Positions 34,529 to 43,935 are shown, counted from the stretch's first letter. The stretch is 64,000 nucleotides of DNA from Bacteroidota bacterium (GCA_016706865.1 JADJIS010000003.1:372001-436000), one strand, 5' to 3'. The notes: generated by a model from the letters alone, not told the origin. Made by a program: numbers and translations.

Positions 34529-36694
34529 TTATTTTTGCAGGATAAAGCTTGTTGAGGCAAACGACCTTATTCCTGTTAAAGTTACCAGGTAAACGCCTGA
34601 GGTTTTAATATTTTGAAGAGAAATTGTTTCATTTTCAGAATATATTTTCTGAACAAACACCAAAGAGCCAGTGGAGGAATATATTTTTAATTCAGCACCT
34701 ATAAAATTTTCAGTGGTTTGGATATGCAAAAGTTCGGTTGCCGGATTTGGAAATAAAAACAACAAATTATTCTCATTTTGATCTGATATTGCGGTACCGA
34801 GATCTTTTTCAAATATCATTAATCCCCCTCTCACATTTCCACAAACAAAATCCATATTACCATCGCTATTAATATCCGCACCTTGAATAGTAGAATAAAA
34901 TCCTGAATTATTTGGAAGATATGCGGTATCTGCAAGATAAAATTCTCCTTCAGGTGCAATTTCAAGTTCATTAAATTCAAATACAAATCCACTTTGAGAT
35001 CCTACCAATAAATAAAGTGAATCATTTTGGTTGCGATATAAAAATGGCATACTATATCCTGTAATAAAACCTGATTTACGTACATCAACTCCTCCCCAAA
35101 TATCATTTTCCAAAGTAAAAACAGGATCAGTTGAAGTTCCGGTGTTGCGATAATAATTCAGGTTGCCATTTTGTTCACCGCTGATCAGATCTATAATTTC
35201 ATCACCGTCAATATCAATTAAGAATGGAGAGGAAAAGGCTCCCACATCCAGTGCCTGGTATGGATAAACAATTGTGGCAAAAGTAGCCTCACCGGTTGGC
35301 CCGGAAAGATTTTCGAGATAAAGAAACATTCCATCACTTATGCCGCATATCATATCCTCATCTCCGTCATTATCAATATCTGCAAATGCAGGAGCAAGAT
35401 GATTAAAATTATATTGCGCCAAAGAACCGAAATCTCTGGTAATTAATTCGTAAGCAGGGGCAGTTGCGGTTCCTATGTTTTTATATAACCAAACACCGCG
35501 GAAAAATATATAATCATTTCCATAAGTATTTCCTACCCCTAATACAATGTCTAATAAATTGTCGTTATTATAATCAAAAAATACAGGTTTAGAATATCCA
35601 CCGGCATCCACCATCTGATTAATAAGAAAAGTATCCGTATTAAAAACAAAATCGAAGGTATCGTTCGTATTTAAATTTTCGTATAACCATACATGTTGTG
35701 TATTTAATCCAAGCAGATCATCATTTGTTGTTGCAAGCAGATCCTCATCACCATCATTATCTGCATCAATTAAAAATGCTGCAGGAAATGTGGACATGTC
35801 GAATTGGACCGTATTTTTTGGGAAAGTTGAATCTTTATCATCCATTTCTGCATAATCGGAATTGCCGCCGTTCCTGTAATAGACCAGATTATTACAAGAA
35901 TTATCACCAAGAACTGCGTCAGCATCGCCATCACCGTTTTTATCGAAAGTGACAATGGTGGAACCAATATGGCCTCGCATTGCACTGGCATCCTCCAATG
36001 CCCCTTTACAACTTATATGTAATGTTCCACCGTAACAGGAAAATCCCTCATACATTTCTCCCCAACAAAATTCATCCACTTCATAAATTAAACTATCGCA
36101 TCCGTACCCTGATTCAACGGAAATGTTTTTATAAAAACGAATAGTTGTGTTTGAAACGGAGAATGACAATACATCCATATCTCCATCATTATCAATATCA
36201 TCAATGGAAGGTATATCAGTTCTGCTGGTATATAGTGCAATTTTTCCACCACCATCTGAGTTGTATTCCAATGTTTCTTTTGCGAGTTCGAATGATAAAA
36301 CTCCGGCTGTCATTACACCGGTATACACTTTTGTTGAACCTATAAAATAGGTAAATATGTCGGGAATATCATCGCAATTATAATCTCTGAGTAAAACCCA
36401 ATCTTCCATATGTGGAAATAGGGTATTGTATTCCGGAGCATAAGTAAAACTACCGGCTCCATTGTTTATCATACAGAAATAATTCCATCCTCCCCGGTCG
36501 TAAATAAAAAGATCCTGCTTGCCGTCGTTATTAAGATCTATTTCTGAAAACTGTGCTGCTGATAATCCGCCTGTTAATGGTGCTCCAATACTAACACCCC
36601 ACTGTGTAAAAGGTATATTATTTACTGGAATATATTGAGCAAAAATCTTTGCGGTAAATAAAATTAAAAAAAGAGGGAGGAAAGAGAGTTTCAT
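34529..36694 (-). CDS. FG-GAP/VCBS-repeat secreted protein with T9SS domain (paralogue A)
   Basis: The signal peptide begins at ATG 36694 (MKLSFLPLFLILFTAKIFAQ). The body carries seven or more calcium-binding-like FG-GAP/VCBS repeats: DLNNDGKQDLFIYDRGG, DYNCDDIPDIF, DIDNDGDMDVLSF, DADNDGDEDLLATT, DYNNDNLLDIVLGVG, DIDNDGDEDMICGIS and DINSDGNMDFVCGN. A cysteine-containing insert (FCWGEMYEGFSCYGG) is shared with the next gene. The C-terminus is a sorting domain (LFLFPNPATELLHI). The start lies 4 bp after the stop of its upstream paralogue, so both are co-transcribed. It is probably a surface-exposed binding protein. Confidence 0.85.
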   Translation of the reverse strand: MKLSFLPLFLILFTAKIFAQYIPVNNIPFTQWGVSIGAPLTGGLSAAQFSEIDLNNDGKQDLFIYDRGGWNYFCMINNGAGSFTYAPEYNTLFPHMEDWVLLRDYNCDDIPDIFTYFIGSTKVYTGVMTAGVLSFELAKETLEYNSDGGGKIALYTSRTDIPSIDDIDNDGDMDVLSFSVSNTTIRFYKNISVESGYGCDSLIYEVDEFCWGEMYEGFSCYGGTLHISCKGALEDASAMRGHIGSTIVTFDKNGDGDADAVLGDNSCNNLVYYRNGGNSDYAEMDDKDSTFPKNTVQFDMSTFPAAFLIDADNDGDEDLLATTNDDLLGLNTQHVWLYENLNTNDTFDFVFNTDTFLINQMVDAGGYSKPVFFDYNNDNLLDIVLGVGNTYGNDYIFFRGVWLYKNIGTATAPAYELITRDFGSLAQYNFNHLAPAFADIDNDGDEDMICGISDGMFLYLENLSGPTGEATFATIVYPYQALDVGAFSSPFLIDIDGDEIIDLISGEQNGNLNYYRNTGTSTDPVFTLENDIWGGVDVRKSGFITGYSMPFLYRNQNDSLYLLVGSQSGFVFEFNELEIAPEGEFYLADTAYLPNNSGFYSTIQGADINSDGNMDFVCGNVRGGLMIFEKDLGTAISDQNENNLLFLFPNPATELLHIQTTENFIGAELKIYSSTGSLVFVQKIYSENETISLQNIKTSGVYLVTLTGIRSFASTSFILQK

Positions 36695-36698
36695 TTTT

Positions 36699-38876
36699 TT
36701 AATATTTAATAAATTTACCGGTAAAAATTTGCCTGCTTTCTGCATTCGTAAATGCCACAAAATAAATTCCCGGATTCAGATTAATTACATCACAAGATAA
36801 TTTATTTGTTCCTAAAGTAAATTGTTCTTTTTTCACCATTCGTCCATCCACAGTATAAATAGAAACAGTTAAATTCTCAGTAACCACACCTTCAAATGTT
36901 ATAATATTTTCTGTTGGATTTGGATAAATTAAAAAGGAGGAATTTGAAATGCCATTCTCTGATACCGCAACAGAATTTTCATCGCGATACATACTTATGC
37001 CTCCTCGCTGATTTCCTGTTATTAATTCCAGAAGTCCATCGTTATTTAGATCTTTTAATTGAATACTGCTGAATGCACCTTCATCCAAATTATTGAATGT
37101 AGAGGTGATTTTAGTAAATGCACCGGTAAAATCCGGCGTTGGATCATATAAATAAATTGTTCCTGATTCACAACCCACATATAATTTATAAGTATCAGTA
37201 TTTATTTTAAGAAGGAAGGGAGTTGCATGTCCGGTTAATACTCCAATTGTGCGCACATCCACATTTCCCCAGAATTCACTTTGTAATGTAAATATAGGAG
37301 CGGCGGCTGTGCCGGTATTTTCGTAATAATTGAGGTTGCCATTTTTTTCACCAATAATAAGGTCAGGAAGTTCATCTCCTGTTATGTCTATTAATTGAGG
37401 TGCAGCATTTGCTCCGGGATCGATACCCTGATAATTGGCAGCAAATAAAATAAATTGGGCTGGTCCATCGGGTGGACCAATATTTTTAAAGAAGTGAACA
37501 AACCCATCACTTTCTCCAAGCAACATATCTTTATCTCCATCATTGTCGAGGTCGCCGAATGTTGGCACTAGCGAAGTGAAATTAAATGCTGAAATTCCTG
37601 CAAGGTCGCGTGTTATTAATGTGAATTCCGGATCTGTAACAGTGCCGGTATTTTCATAGAGCGCAAGTTTGCCCACATTGTCACCTGCTTCAAAATAACC
37701 GTAATTTCCAATAATGATATCATCCAATCCATCGTAATTAAAATCAAAAAATACAGGATATGCTCCTTCACCGAGGTCAACCATATCGCTCACAAATAAA
37801 GAATCCGTTTGGAAATCGAATTCATAGGTTTCATCATTTGAAACATTTTCGTAAAAGGCCACATTAATTAAATTTTCTGCCAGGTTGATATTATTTGGAG
37901 ATACCAACATATCCTTTTTGTTATCATTGTTGACATCAATTAAAAAAGGAGCTGGAAATATCGGAACCTCATAAGGAAGGTCATACGCAGGAAATGTAGT
38001 ATCCTGATCGGTAATATGTGCAAGATCTTTGTCACCGCCATTTACCAGTTTATTTAAATTGCCGAATGCAAGATCACCCAAAACAACATCCATGTCATTA
38101 TCGGCATCCTCATCAAATATCATAAAAGTGGAACCTGCATGCACGCCATCGGTTGTTTTAGAAACACCTTTGCAGTCGTAATCCAACTCTACTTCTTTTG
38201 TTAATCCGCTTTCATAAAAATCTCCCCAACAAGAATTAATATGTTCCAGTGCAAGTGTTCCACAGGGAAGTCCATCTTCAATTTGATTATTGATATAATG
38301 ATCTACAATACCACCAACCGGATTAAAGGTCAGTACATCAATGTCACCATCAAAATCAACATCTGCAAAGCCGGGTATATCAATGTAACCAACTACCATG
38401 TCAAAGGAGAAACCGGCTTCCGTAAATTGTAATTTTGGTATGTCCTCTGCAAACGTAATGGTAAATCCGTCGTATGATGCTAAATATGTTTTAACACCAC
38501 CATCATAACCTGAAATTATATCTTCAATGCCATCACAATTATAGTCCACTAAAATTGCCCAATCAGAAAGTAATGGAAAGCTCTGTTGATATTGTTGCCA
38601 ATAAAAATAATTGGTCTCTCCAAAAGATCCTTCATTTATTAAAACAAGGGATTTATTTCCAGTGCGATCAAAAATAAAAATATCTTTTAATTCATCATGA
38701 TTGATATCAATTGCAGAAAACTGCGGATTATTTAATCCTCCGGCAAAAGGGAATTTTAATGTATTTCCAAATTGGTTAACCTTAATATTATAATCGAAAA
38801 TATAAGTTTGTGCCTGCATGTTTTGGAGCAGTACGAAAATTAGAAAAAGTAGTATAATCCTGTCCTTTATTACCAT
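36699..38876 (-). CDS. FG-GAP/VCBS-repeat secreted protein with T9SS domain (paralogue B)
   Basis: This is the upstream, tandem paralogue of the previous gene, with the same domain plan and length: DINHDELKDIFIFDRTG, DYNCDGIEDIISGYDGG, DVDFDGDIDVLTFN, CWGDFYESGL with a following DYDCKG, DEDADNDMDVVLGD, DFNYDGLDDIIIGNYG, DLDNDGDKDMLLGES and DLNNDGLLELITGN. The sorting domain is FLIYPNPTENIITF. Of three in-frame ATGs I prefer 38876, which gives MVIKDRIILLFLIFVLLQNM; 38891 and 38927 are possible. Confidence 0.85.
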   Translation of the reverse strand: MVIKDRIILLFLIFVLLQNMQAQTYIFDYNIKVNQFGNTLKFPFAGGLNNPQFSAIDINHDELKDIFIFDRTGNKSLVLINEGSFGETNYFYWQQYQQSFPLLSDWAILVDYNCDGIEDIISGYDGGVKTYLASYDGFTITFAEDIPKLQFTEAGFSFDMVVGYIDIPGFADVDFDGDIDVLTFNPVGGIVDHYINNQIEDGLPCGTLALEHINSCWGDFYESGLTKEVELDYDCKGVSKTTDGVHAGSTFMIFDEDADNDMDVVLGDLAFGNLNKLVNGGDKDLAHITDQDTTFPAYDLPYEVPIFPAPFLIDVNNDNKKDMLVSPNNINLAENLINVAFYENVSNDETYEFDFQTDSLFVSDMVDLGEGAYPVFFDFNYDGLDDIIIGNYGYFEAGDNVGKLALYENTGTVTDPEFTLITRDLAGISAFNFTSLVPTFGDLDNDGDKDMLLGESDGFVHFFKNIGPPDGPAQFILFAANYQGIDPGANAAPQLIDITGDELPDLIIGEKNGNLNYYENTGTAAAPIFTLQSEFWGNVDVRTIGVLTGHATPFLLKINTDTYKLYVGCESGTIYLYDPTPDFTGAFTKITSTFNNLDEGAFSSIQLKDLNNDGLLELITGNQRGGISMYRDENSVAVSENGISNSSFLIYPNPTENIITFEGVVTENLTVSIYTVDGRMVKKEQFTLGTNKLSCDVINLNPGIYFVAFTNAESRQIFTGKFIKY

Positions 38877-39040
38877 AAAAAGAATATTCATAAAGATACA
38901 AATGAAATAACATTTTAAAACCCTCATTTATTAAAATTACGTAAATATGATAAGGTGTTTGTGAAATTGGCACGAAATTGTATTTATGCAATACCAGTTA
39001 ATGCAACATCTATTATTTAAAACTATTAAAAAAGCGAGCT

Positions 39041-39199
39041 ATGAAAGCGAAAAATGTGCAACAAATCGTATGCGCAGAGGGCTCGCGAACTTTTGGGCCC
39101 GGACGCGTAACTTCTAATCCTGAACCTGGTGAACAGGGCAGGCAACGTGAAATTATTATTATTCAAAAACCATCGCCGGCGGTTCTTATCACGCAATAA
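39041..39199 (+). CDS. Small protein of 52 aa, unknown
   Basis: An ATG at 39041 opens 52 codons ending in TAA. The product starts MKAKNVQQIVCAEGSRTFGP, continues with GRVTSNPEPGEQGRQRE, and ends with a hydrophobic IIIIQKPSPAVLITQ. The sequence is noticeably richer in G and C (GGCTCGCGAACTTTTGGGCC) than its surroundings. It has proline/glycine-rich turns and no repeat character, all unlike the nearby junk ORFs. It has no signal peptide and one cysteine. It is the only plus-strand gene between two minus-strand blocks and stops 7 bp before the convergent tamL stop. I do not recognise it. Confidence 0.5.
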   Translation: MKAKNVQQIVCAEGSRTFGPGRVTSNPEPGEQGRQREIIIIQKPSPAVLITQ

Positions 39200-39205
39200 A
39201 TATTT

Positions 39206-41854
39206 TTAGAAAGGATATCCAATAGCGATATTGAGGGCAACTTTTTTTGCAGGAATTTCAAAATCCAGTGCATCATAATATGTTTTGTATTCTTGCTTAA
39301 AAGGCCCATCCAAAGCGGGATCATAAAGCGGATAGGCAGCATCGAGTCTTATTACAAAAAGTGAGAGCAGATCGAGACGTAAACCTACACCCGGTCCAAC
39401 AGCCATAAGTTTAAACAAATTGGGCTGTTTGATCTCTGCATGTGGTCTGAAAGGATCCTTTTTTAGAGTAAATGTATTTCCAACATCACAAAATACAGCG
39501 CCTTCCAGAATTTTGATTATATCGAAACGGTATTCCAGGTTAAATTCGATCTTGATATCCGCTACCTGATCGATACGGGAGAAATCGGAAGTGTCGTAGG
39601 CTACATAGGCACCGGGACCAAGTTTGCGCACGCTAAATGCTCTGATACTGTATGCACCTCCGGTAAAAAATTGTTTTACATAGGGAATTACATCGGTATT
39701 TATAAAGGAAGAATCGGCGGTTTTAAAGGGTATTGCGATACCTGCGTTAGCCCGGCCAACAATATTATTTTTTGTGTTCAGATTTAAATAGGCACGATAA
39801 TCTCCATCAATTCTGATGAAGTCGGAAAAAGGGGTATTTATTTCACCGGATGCTCTTAGGTATTGATCCCAACGATGAAAGGTAGGTGTTTGGGTATTTA
39901 AAATTAAAGTATATCCATAACCAACAATAACTACCTCTTCAAAACTTTGTTTTAATAATGGATTTAAATCTAATTCTGTCTTAAATTCATCTGAAATTTC
40001 AGGTACTCTAACAATATTTATGGTTGGAATTGGAAATTTTACTATATGTTGTTTAAAGGCGCGGTCTTTTTTCGAACTTTCAAAAACAGAAAATGAATAT
40101 TCAAATGAAGTGTTAAATAAAGTGAAATCATTTACCTGTTTAATGTAGTTAAAATTCAGATTGAGATCTGTTTTCGGATAATATTTTTTAGGGACCTTAA
40201 AGGGTGATGGCCACATAAAGGTCGGTATCCGCAAACCTAAACCTGCGTTTAATTCTGAGGTATTTATAAATGCCTCTTCACCCCCCAATTGTGTTTCGAT
40301 ACCCCCTTTTAAATTTATTTTAAATTGATCGAGGTTATGAAAAAGATTTTTGTGGGTGTAACTGAGATTTAATGAATTTCCCAATAGATAATCGGCTGTT
40401 GTGCTTGCATTTAGTTCATAGGAAACACCTTTAGCCGGCAGAGGGTCAAGTTTGATAAGCAGATCTATATATTGTAAATAAGAAGTGGAATCCCAGTTTT
40501 CCAATACTTCTACTGTTACATATTTATACATGCCTAAAGTACTAAAAGATGCAACAGTTCGCTGTATCAAGGAGTCGGAATAATTATTTTCCGGATTTAT
40601 GAAAATACTGTTAGCAATGGATTTTGGTTCGTAGTTATTTTTTGAATTGATGAGATAATAATCTGTGCGCAATTTTTTTTGATCAACTCTTTTTATTTTA
40701 CCATTTTTGGTCACTTCAAATTGTTTCTCGGAAGAATTATCGTGTTCTAAAAAGTATCGCAATAATTGATCGTCATTGATCTCTTTAAGCTCTCGTTTTT
40801 TCACCATTATCATTGCAGCGGTGTCATAAGCGGTTTTAATATAACGCTCCAATATTTTTTGTTGGCTTACCTTATTTACATTGGCGCTATCAGAAAAATG
40901 AATTGCGTAATCAGGGATAGTTCCTTCTACAAAATCAGTTTCAGAATTCGGGTAAACATAAATATTTTTTATCCTGAAAGGGTGATGAACAGTATCGTTT
41001 ATTGGATTGCTTATTTTAACAAAAACATCCAATGAGTCGTTTCCGGAGGTGCTGTCCACTTCAAAATACACGTAGTCTTTTTGGAATCTATAATATCCTA
41101 CATTGCGAAGGTTATCACTTAATCGTGATCGTTCCGCTTTTAAAAGATCAACATCAAATGGTTTGCCCGGCGCAAGTTTGCTTTTCTCCTCTATTCTGGT
41201 GATTCGATATGCTAATCCAACATCATTTATTTCATAATAGATATTGCGCATTTTATAGAGTGTATTTAAGGTAACCTCATAATTTACACTACCAGTTCGT
41301 TTCTTTTGATCGTAGGTTACCGAAGATGTTGAAATACCATAAAAAAAGCCGCGATTGTATAAATAATTATTGATACGTAACTCAGTTTCTGCAATAAGTA
41401 CAGAATCTACAAGCTGAGGTTTTTTGCCGGCCTTTGTTGTGAGCCAAACTCTGAATCTGCTTGTATCCACAGCGAGTGGCTTTATTTTTTTTAATAATTT
41501 ATCGTAGTCAAAAAGGAAAAAGAATTTAGTATCGTGTGTTTCCTGAAATTTAATATAATGGTCAATCCCTGTATCCCCAAGCATATAAAGTGAGGTTTTA
41601 AGTGGAATTATATTAAACAATTCATCATTTTTTTCCAGTTTGCTGAGGTCAACAAGAGCATCCGCAAGTTTATCGGGGTCAATATCACCAATAATAGAAT
41701 CGGTATAAGTTACGGTGGTTTTGTCGTAGAGATATTCATTAGTTTTGAGATATTTAGTAGCATTGCATCCTGTAATAATAGGAATGGCGCATATAAAAAC
41801 CGCTACTAACTGGTAAAATGATCTTCTATGTTGACGAAAGCCCGAATTAAACAT
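39206..41854 (-). CDS. tamL: TamL-type BamA/TamA-family outer-membrane assembly lipoprotein
   Basis: A lipoprotein signal (FICAIPIITGCNATKYL, Cys ~30) is followed by POTRA-like repeats (VLIAETELRINNYLYNRGFFYG, LSDNLRNVGYYRFQKDYVYF and YSDSLIQRTVASFSTLGMY). The C-terminal half is an Omp85 barrel: NLSYTHKNLFHNLDQFKINL and FTGGAYSIRAFSVRKLGPG, the latter matching the family's (V/I)RG(F/Y)-like lid region, ending VALNIAIGYPF. At 882 aa it fits the Bacteroidota TamL, which pairs with TamB to insert outer-membrane proteins. No tamB is in the window. Its first 27 bp overlap the divergent TrmH gene. Confidence 0.88.
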   Translation of the reverse strand: MFNSGFRQHRRSFYQLVAVFICAIPIITGCNATKYLKTNEYLYDKTTVTYTDSIIGDIDPDKLADALVDLSKLEKNDELFNIIPLKTSLYMLGDTGIDHYIKFQETHDTKFFFLFDYDKLLKKIKPLAVDTSRFRVWLTTKAGKKPQLVDSVLIAETELRINNYLYNRGFFYGISTSSVTYDQKKRTGSVNYEVTLNTLYKMRNIYYEINDVGLAYRITRIEEKSKLAPGKPFDVDLLKAERSRLSDNLRNVGYYRFQKDYVYFEVDSTSGNDSLDVFVKISNPINDTVHHPFRIKNIYVYPNSETDFVEGTIPDYAIHFSDSANVNKVSQQKILERYIKTAYDTAAMIMVKKRELKEINDDQLLRYFLEHDNSSEKQFEVTKNGKIKRVDQKKLRTDYYLINSKNNYEPKSIANSIFINPENNYSDSLIQRTVASFSTLGMYKYVTVEVLENWDSTSYLQYIDLLIKLDPLPAKGVSYELNASTTADYLLGNSLNLSYTHKNLFHNLDQFKINLKGGIETQLGGEEAFINTSELNAGLGLRIPTFMWPSPFKVPKKYYPKTDLNLNFNYIKQVNDFTLFNTSFEYSFSVFESSKKDRAFKQHIVKFPIPTINIVRVPEISDEFKTELDLNPLLKQSFEEVVIVGYGYTLILNTQTPTFHRWDQYLRASGEINTPFSDFIRIDGDYRAYLNLNTKNNIVGRANAGIAIPFKTADSSFINTDVIPYVKQFFTGGAYSIRAFSVRKLGPGAYVAYDTSDFSRIDQVADIKIEFNLEYRFDIIKILEGAVFCDVGNTFTLKKDPFRPHAEIKQPNLFKLMAVGPGVGLRLDLLSLFVIRLDAAYPLYDPALDGPFKQEYKTYYDALDFEIPAKKVALNIAIGYPF

Positions 41855-42565
41855 TTACAAAACTTAAAACTTAAAAAGTATCGGCAAAATTATACCGAAT
41901 TTGTTATAGAAGGAGATAAATTAATCACCGAGGCATTCGTGGAGAATGCAAATATTCGACTTATAGCAGCAACTAAAGCATGGATACAGGAGCATGGGCA
42001 TTTAATTCCTATGCATTTAATACCGGAGGAAATCAGTGAAAAAGAAATGGAAAAGATATCCTCCTTTAAAACGCCACAAGCGGTAATAGCATTGATTGAA
42101 ATTCCAAAACAAGATATAAAAAAAAGTATAAAAAATGGAGATTGGATCCTCGTTTTGGACGGCATTCACGACCCCGGAAATTTGGGTACAATAATCAGGT
42201 CGGCCGACTGGTTTGGAGTGCATACTATAGTTTGCAGTGAAGATTGTGTGGAGTTATATAACCCAAAAGTAATTCATGCAACCATGGGTTCGTTGTTCAG
42301 AGTGCAGGTATTTTACGAGAATATTGGGGAATTTCTTCAACAATCTACCAAAAACAAATACGCAGCCACCCTAAACGGAGAAAACATTTTTAACGTAAAC
42401 TTTGAAAAAACAGGAATTCTAATAATTGGCAGCGAATCGCACGGAATTCGCCCTGAGGTCTTAAAACACTGCACAACCAGCATCTCCATCCCCGCCTATG
42501 GCAAAGCCGAATCGTTAAATGCCGCTGTTGCTACTTCTATTCTACTGAGTCGAATTCGGGGGTAG
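41828..42565 (+). CDS. TrmH/SpoU-family RNA 2'-O-methyltransferase
   Basis: The N-terminal substrate domain begins MLTKARIKHLQNLKLKKYRQ and has FVIEGDKLITEAF. The SPOUT catalytic domain has WILVLDGIHDPGNLGTIIRS (motif 1 with the conserved Asn and Arg), FGVHTIVCSEDCVELYNPK, HATMGSLFRVQVFY and ILIIGSESHGIRPEVLKH (motif 2), then SISIPAYGKAESLNAAVATS (motif 3). It methylates ribose in rRNA or tRNA; RlmB-like and TrmH-like targets cannot be separated here. It is divergent from tamL with overlapping starts. Confidence 0.93.
   Translation: MLTKARIKHLQNLKLKKYRQNYTEFVIEGDKLITEAFVENANIRLIAATKAWIQEHGHLIPMHLIPEEISEKEMEKISSFKTPQAVIALIEIPKQDIKKSIKNGDWILVLDGIHDPGNLGTIIRSADWFGVHTIVCSEDCVELYNPKVIHATMGSLFRVQVFYENIGEFLQQSTKNKYAATLNGENIFNVNFEKTGILIIGSESHGIRPEVLKHCTTSISIPAYGKAESLNAAVATSILLSRIRG
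41885..41892 (-). promoter_or_regulatory. -7 promoter box TAATTTTG for tamL inside the TrmH gene
   Basis: The minus strand reads TAATTTTG, an exact TAnnTTTG, 30 bp upstream of the tamL ATG. It is located within codons ~20-22 of the opposite gene. Confidence 0.5.
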
Positions 42566-42580
42566 GTTTGGGAGGAGAGT

Positions 42581-42890
42581 CAGGCAATGACAATGGGTGA
42601 GTGGTGAGTAGGGAGTGGTGAGTTTGATCCTCCAAAGCCGAAAATTTTATTTCTTCCTAATGACTCTTGGCTAATGACTCTTGACTAATGACTCTTGACT
42701 CCTGACAATGGGTGAGTGGTGAGTAGGGAGTGGTGAGTTAGATCCTCCAAAGCCGAAAATATTATTTCTTCCTAATGACTCTTGACTCCTGACAATAGGT
42801 GAGTGGTGAGTGGGGAGTAGTGAGTTTGATCCAACCAAGCCGAATATACTATTTCTACCTATTGATTCCTGACTATTGAATTCTGCTTTG
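42581..42890. repeat. Composite repeat, three tandem copies
   Basis: Each copy has a GGTGAGT-type heptamer run, a fixed TTTGATCCTCCAAAGCCGAA-like core, an AT-rich stretch ending TTTCTTCC, and a run of TGACTCT/TGACTAA/TGACTCC heptamers. Copies begin near 42583, 42709 and 42793; the third has diverged. A fourth partial copy lies at 54195-54345. Confidence 0.85.
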
Positions 42891-42956
42891 ATTTGGCGAT
42901 AATGGATCGGAGATTAATTTTCCATCAAAATCGGAAGCCCCTTTTTTTAACCTTAA

Positions 42957-43029
42957 ACACTTTCCTTCCTTTTTTCCTCCTTAAAACCTTCCCCTTCGAA
43001 TCTTCGAATCTTCTCTCTTCGAATCTTCA
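42957..43029 (-). repeat. Dispersed 3'-end repeat (GAAGATTCGAAG family), copy 1
   Basis: On the minus strand it begins right after the TAG of the gene at 43030 and reads TGAAGATTCGAAGAGAGAAG, then GGGGAAGGTTTTAAGG and GGAAGGAAAGTG. A similar stretch follows the barrel gene at 58199-58270 on the plus strand. Confidence 0.7.
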
Positions 43030-43935
43030 CTACCTTTGATAAATATTCGGATCCACCCCTTCCCGTTTCGGAGTATTATCAGGTGGTGCATCTAAGGTTT
43101 GATCAAATATTTTTTCTTTGAAGTGCCACATGCCTTTTTTGAAGTAAAAACCGACATAGGTTCCGTCGGGGATATAAGTGAAATATATGCCTTCCGACAA
43201 GGGGTTTTCAGGTCGGAGGTAACTTATTACTATCATTTCAAGTTTGTCGTCATAATTTACATTCGGTGATGCGTCCTCTTTATATTCCACAACAATTCTT
43301 GTTTTTGGTTGAGGATTATCTTTCAATAAAAACATCGGAGATCCAAACATTGGTGAGCCAAATTGATCAAAAGTGAGCACATCAACAATTTTTTTATTAC
43401 TCCATTTATCATTTCCATCCCATCCAAATAATAAATAATAATCCTGTTTTTTATAACGCTGTTTTACGATATTAAAATAGATACATCCATACCAGCTATT
43501 TGCAGAGAGAACCGTATCCTGTTCGTTTCCGATAAATAAACTCATGTCGATCAAAGGCGTCATTTTTAATGTGGTATTGTTCATCTGAATTGTGCCATAA
43601 TACCTGTACGACTGGTCTTTCATGGTTAATTGCCAGGTAATAATGCGAAAATTATCATCTTCAGGTTTGACGATGGAAATTGTTTTAAGGGAATCGAAAG
43701 GGTAGAGGTATGAATTTTCAATTTTAAGGGCTTGTACCAATCTTTTCAAAAATTGAATACAAGCAACTTCTCTTATTTCCCAATTCTTACTTTGAACTGC
43801 AGAATCGCCCAAAAACTGTAAGGTATCCTCATATTGCTGCAGTTTTAAAAAATTCTCGGGAGTGATCTCCGAACTTTTCTGAGCATTAGCAACAGATGCA
43901 GAAAAAACTAAAATGGCAAAAATGATTTTTCTCAT
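43030..43935 (-). CDS. Secreted hypothetical protein
   Basis: A signal peptide (MRKIIFAILVFSASVANAQ) is followed by ~280 residues without cysteine-rich or sorting elements. Characteristic pieces are IITWQLTMKDQSYRYYGTIQ, YYLLFGWDGNDKWSNKKIVD and IPDGTYVGFYFKKGMWHFKE. This resembles a conserved but uncharacterised Bacteroidota periplasmic family. A local duplication GSPMFGSPMF is seen at ~196. It starts and ends within gaps rich in repeats; its stop is followed immediately by a dispersed repeat. Confidence 0.7.
   Translation of the reverse strand: MRKIIFAILVFSASVANAQKSSEITPENFLKLQQYEDTLQFLGDSAVQSKNWEIREVACIQFLKRLVQALKIENSYLYPFDSLKTISIVKPEDDNFRIITWQLTMKDQSYRYYGTIQMNNTTLKMTPLIDMSLFIGNEQDTVLSANSWYGCIYFNIVKQRYKKQDYYLLFGWDGNDKWSNKKIVDVLTFDQFGSPMFGSPMFLLKDNPQPKTRIVVEYKEDASPNVNYDDKLEMIVISYLRPENPLSEGIYFTYIPDGTYVGFYFKKGMWHFKEKIFDQTLDAPPDNTPKREGVDPNIYQR

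Noticed and set aside
42995..43025. tRNA-like TTCGAATC motif
   Set aside because: It recurs as CTTCGAATCTTCGAATC within a short repeat, with no acceptor or anticodon stem around it.
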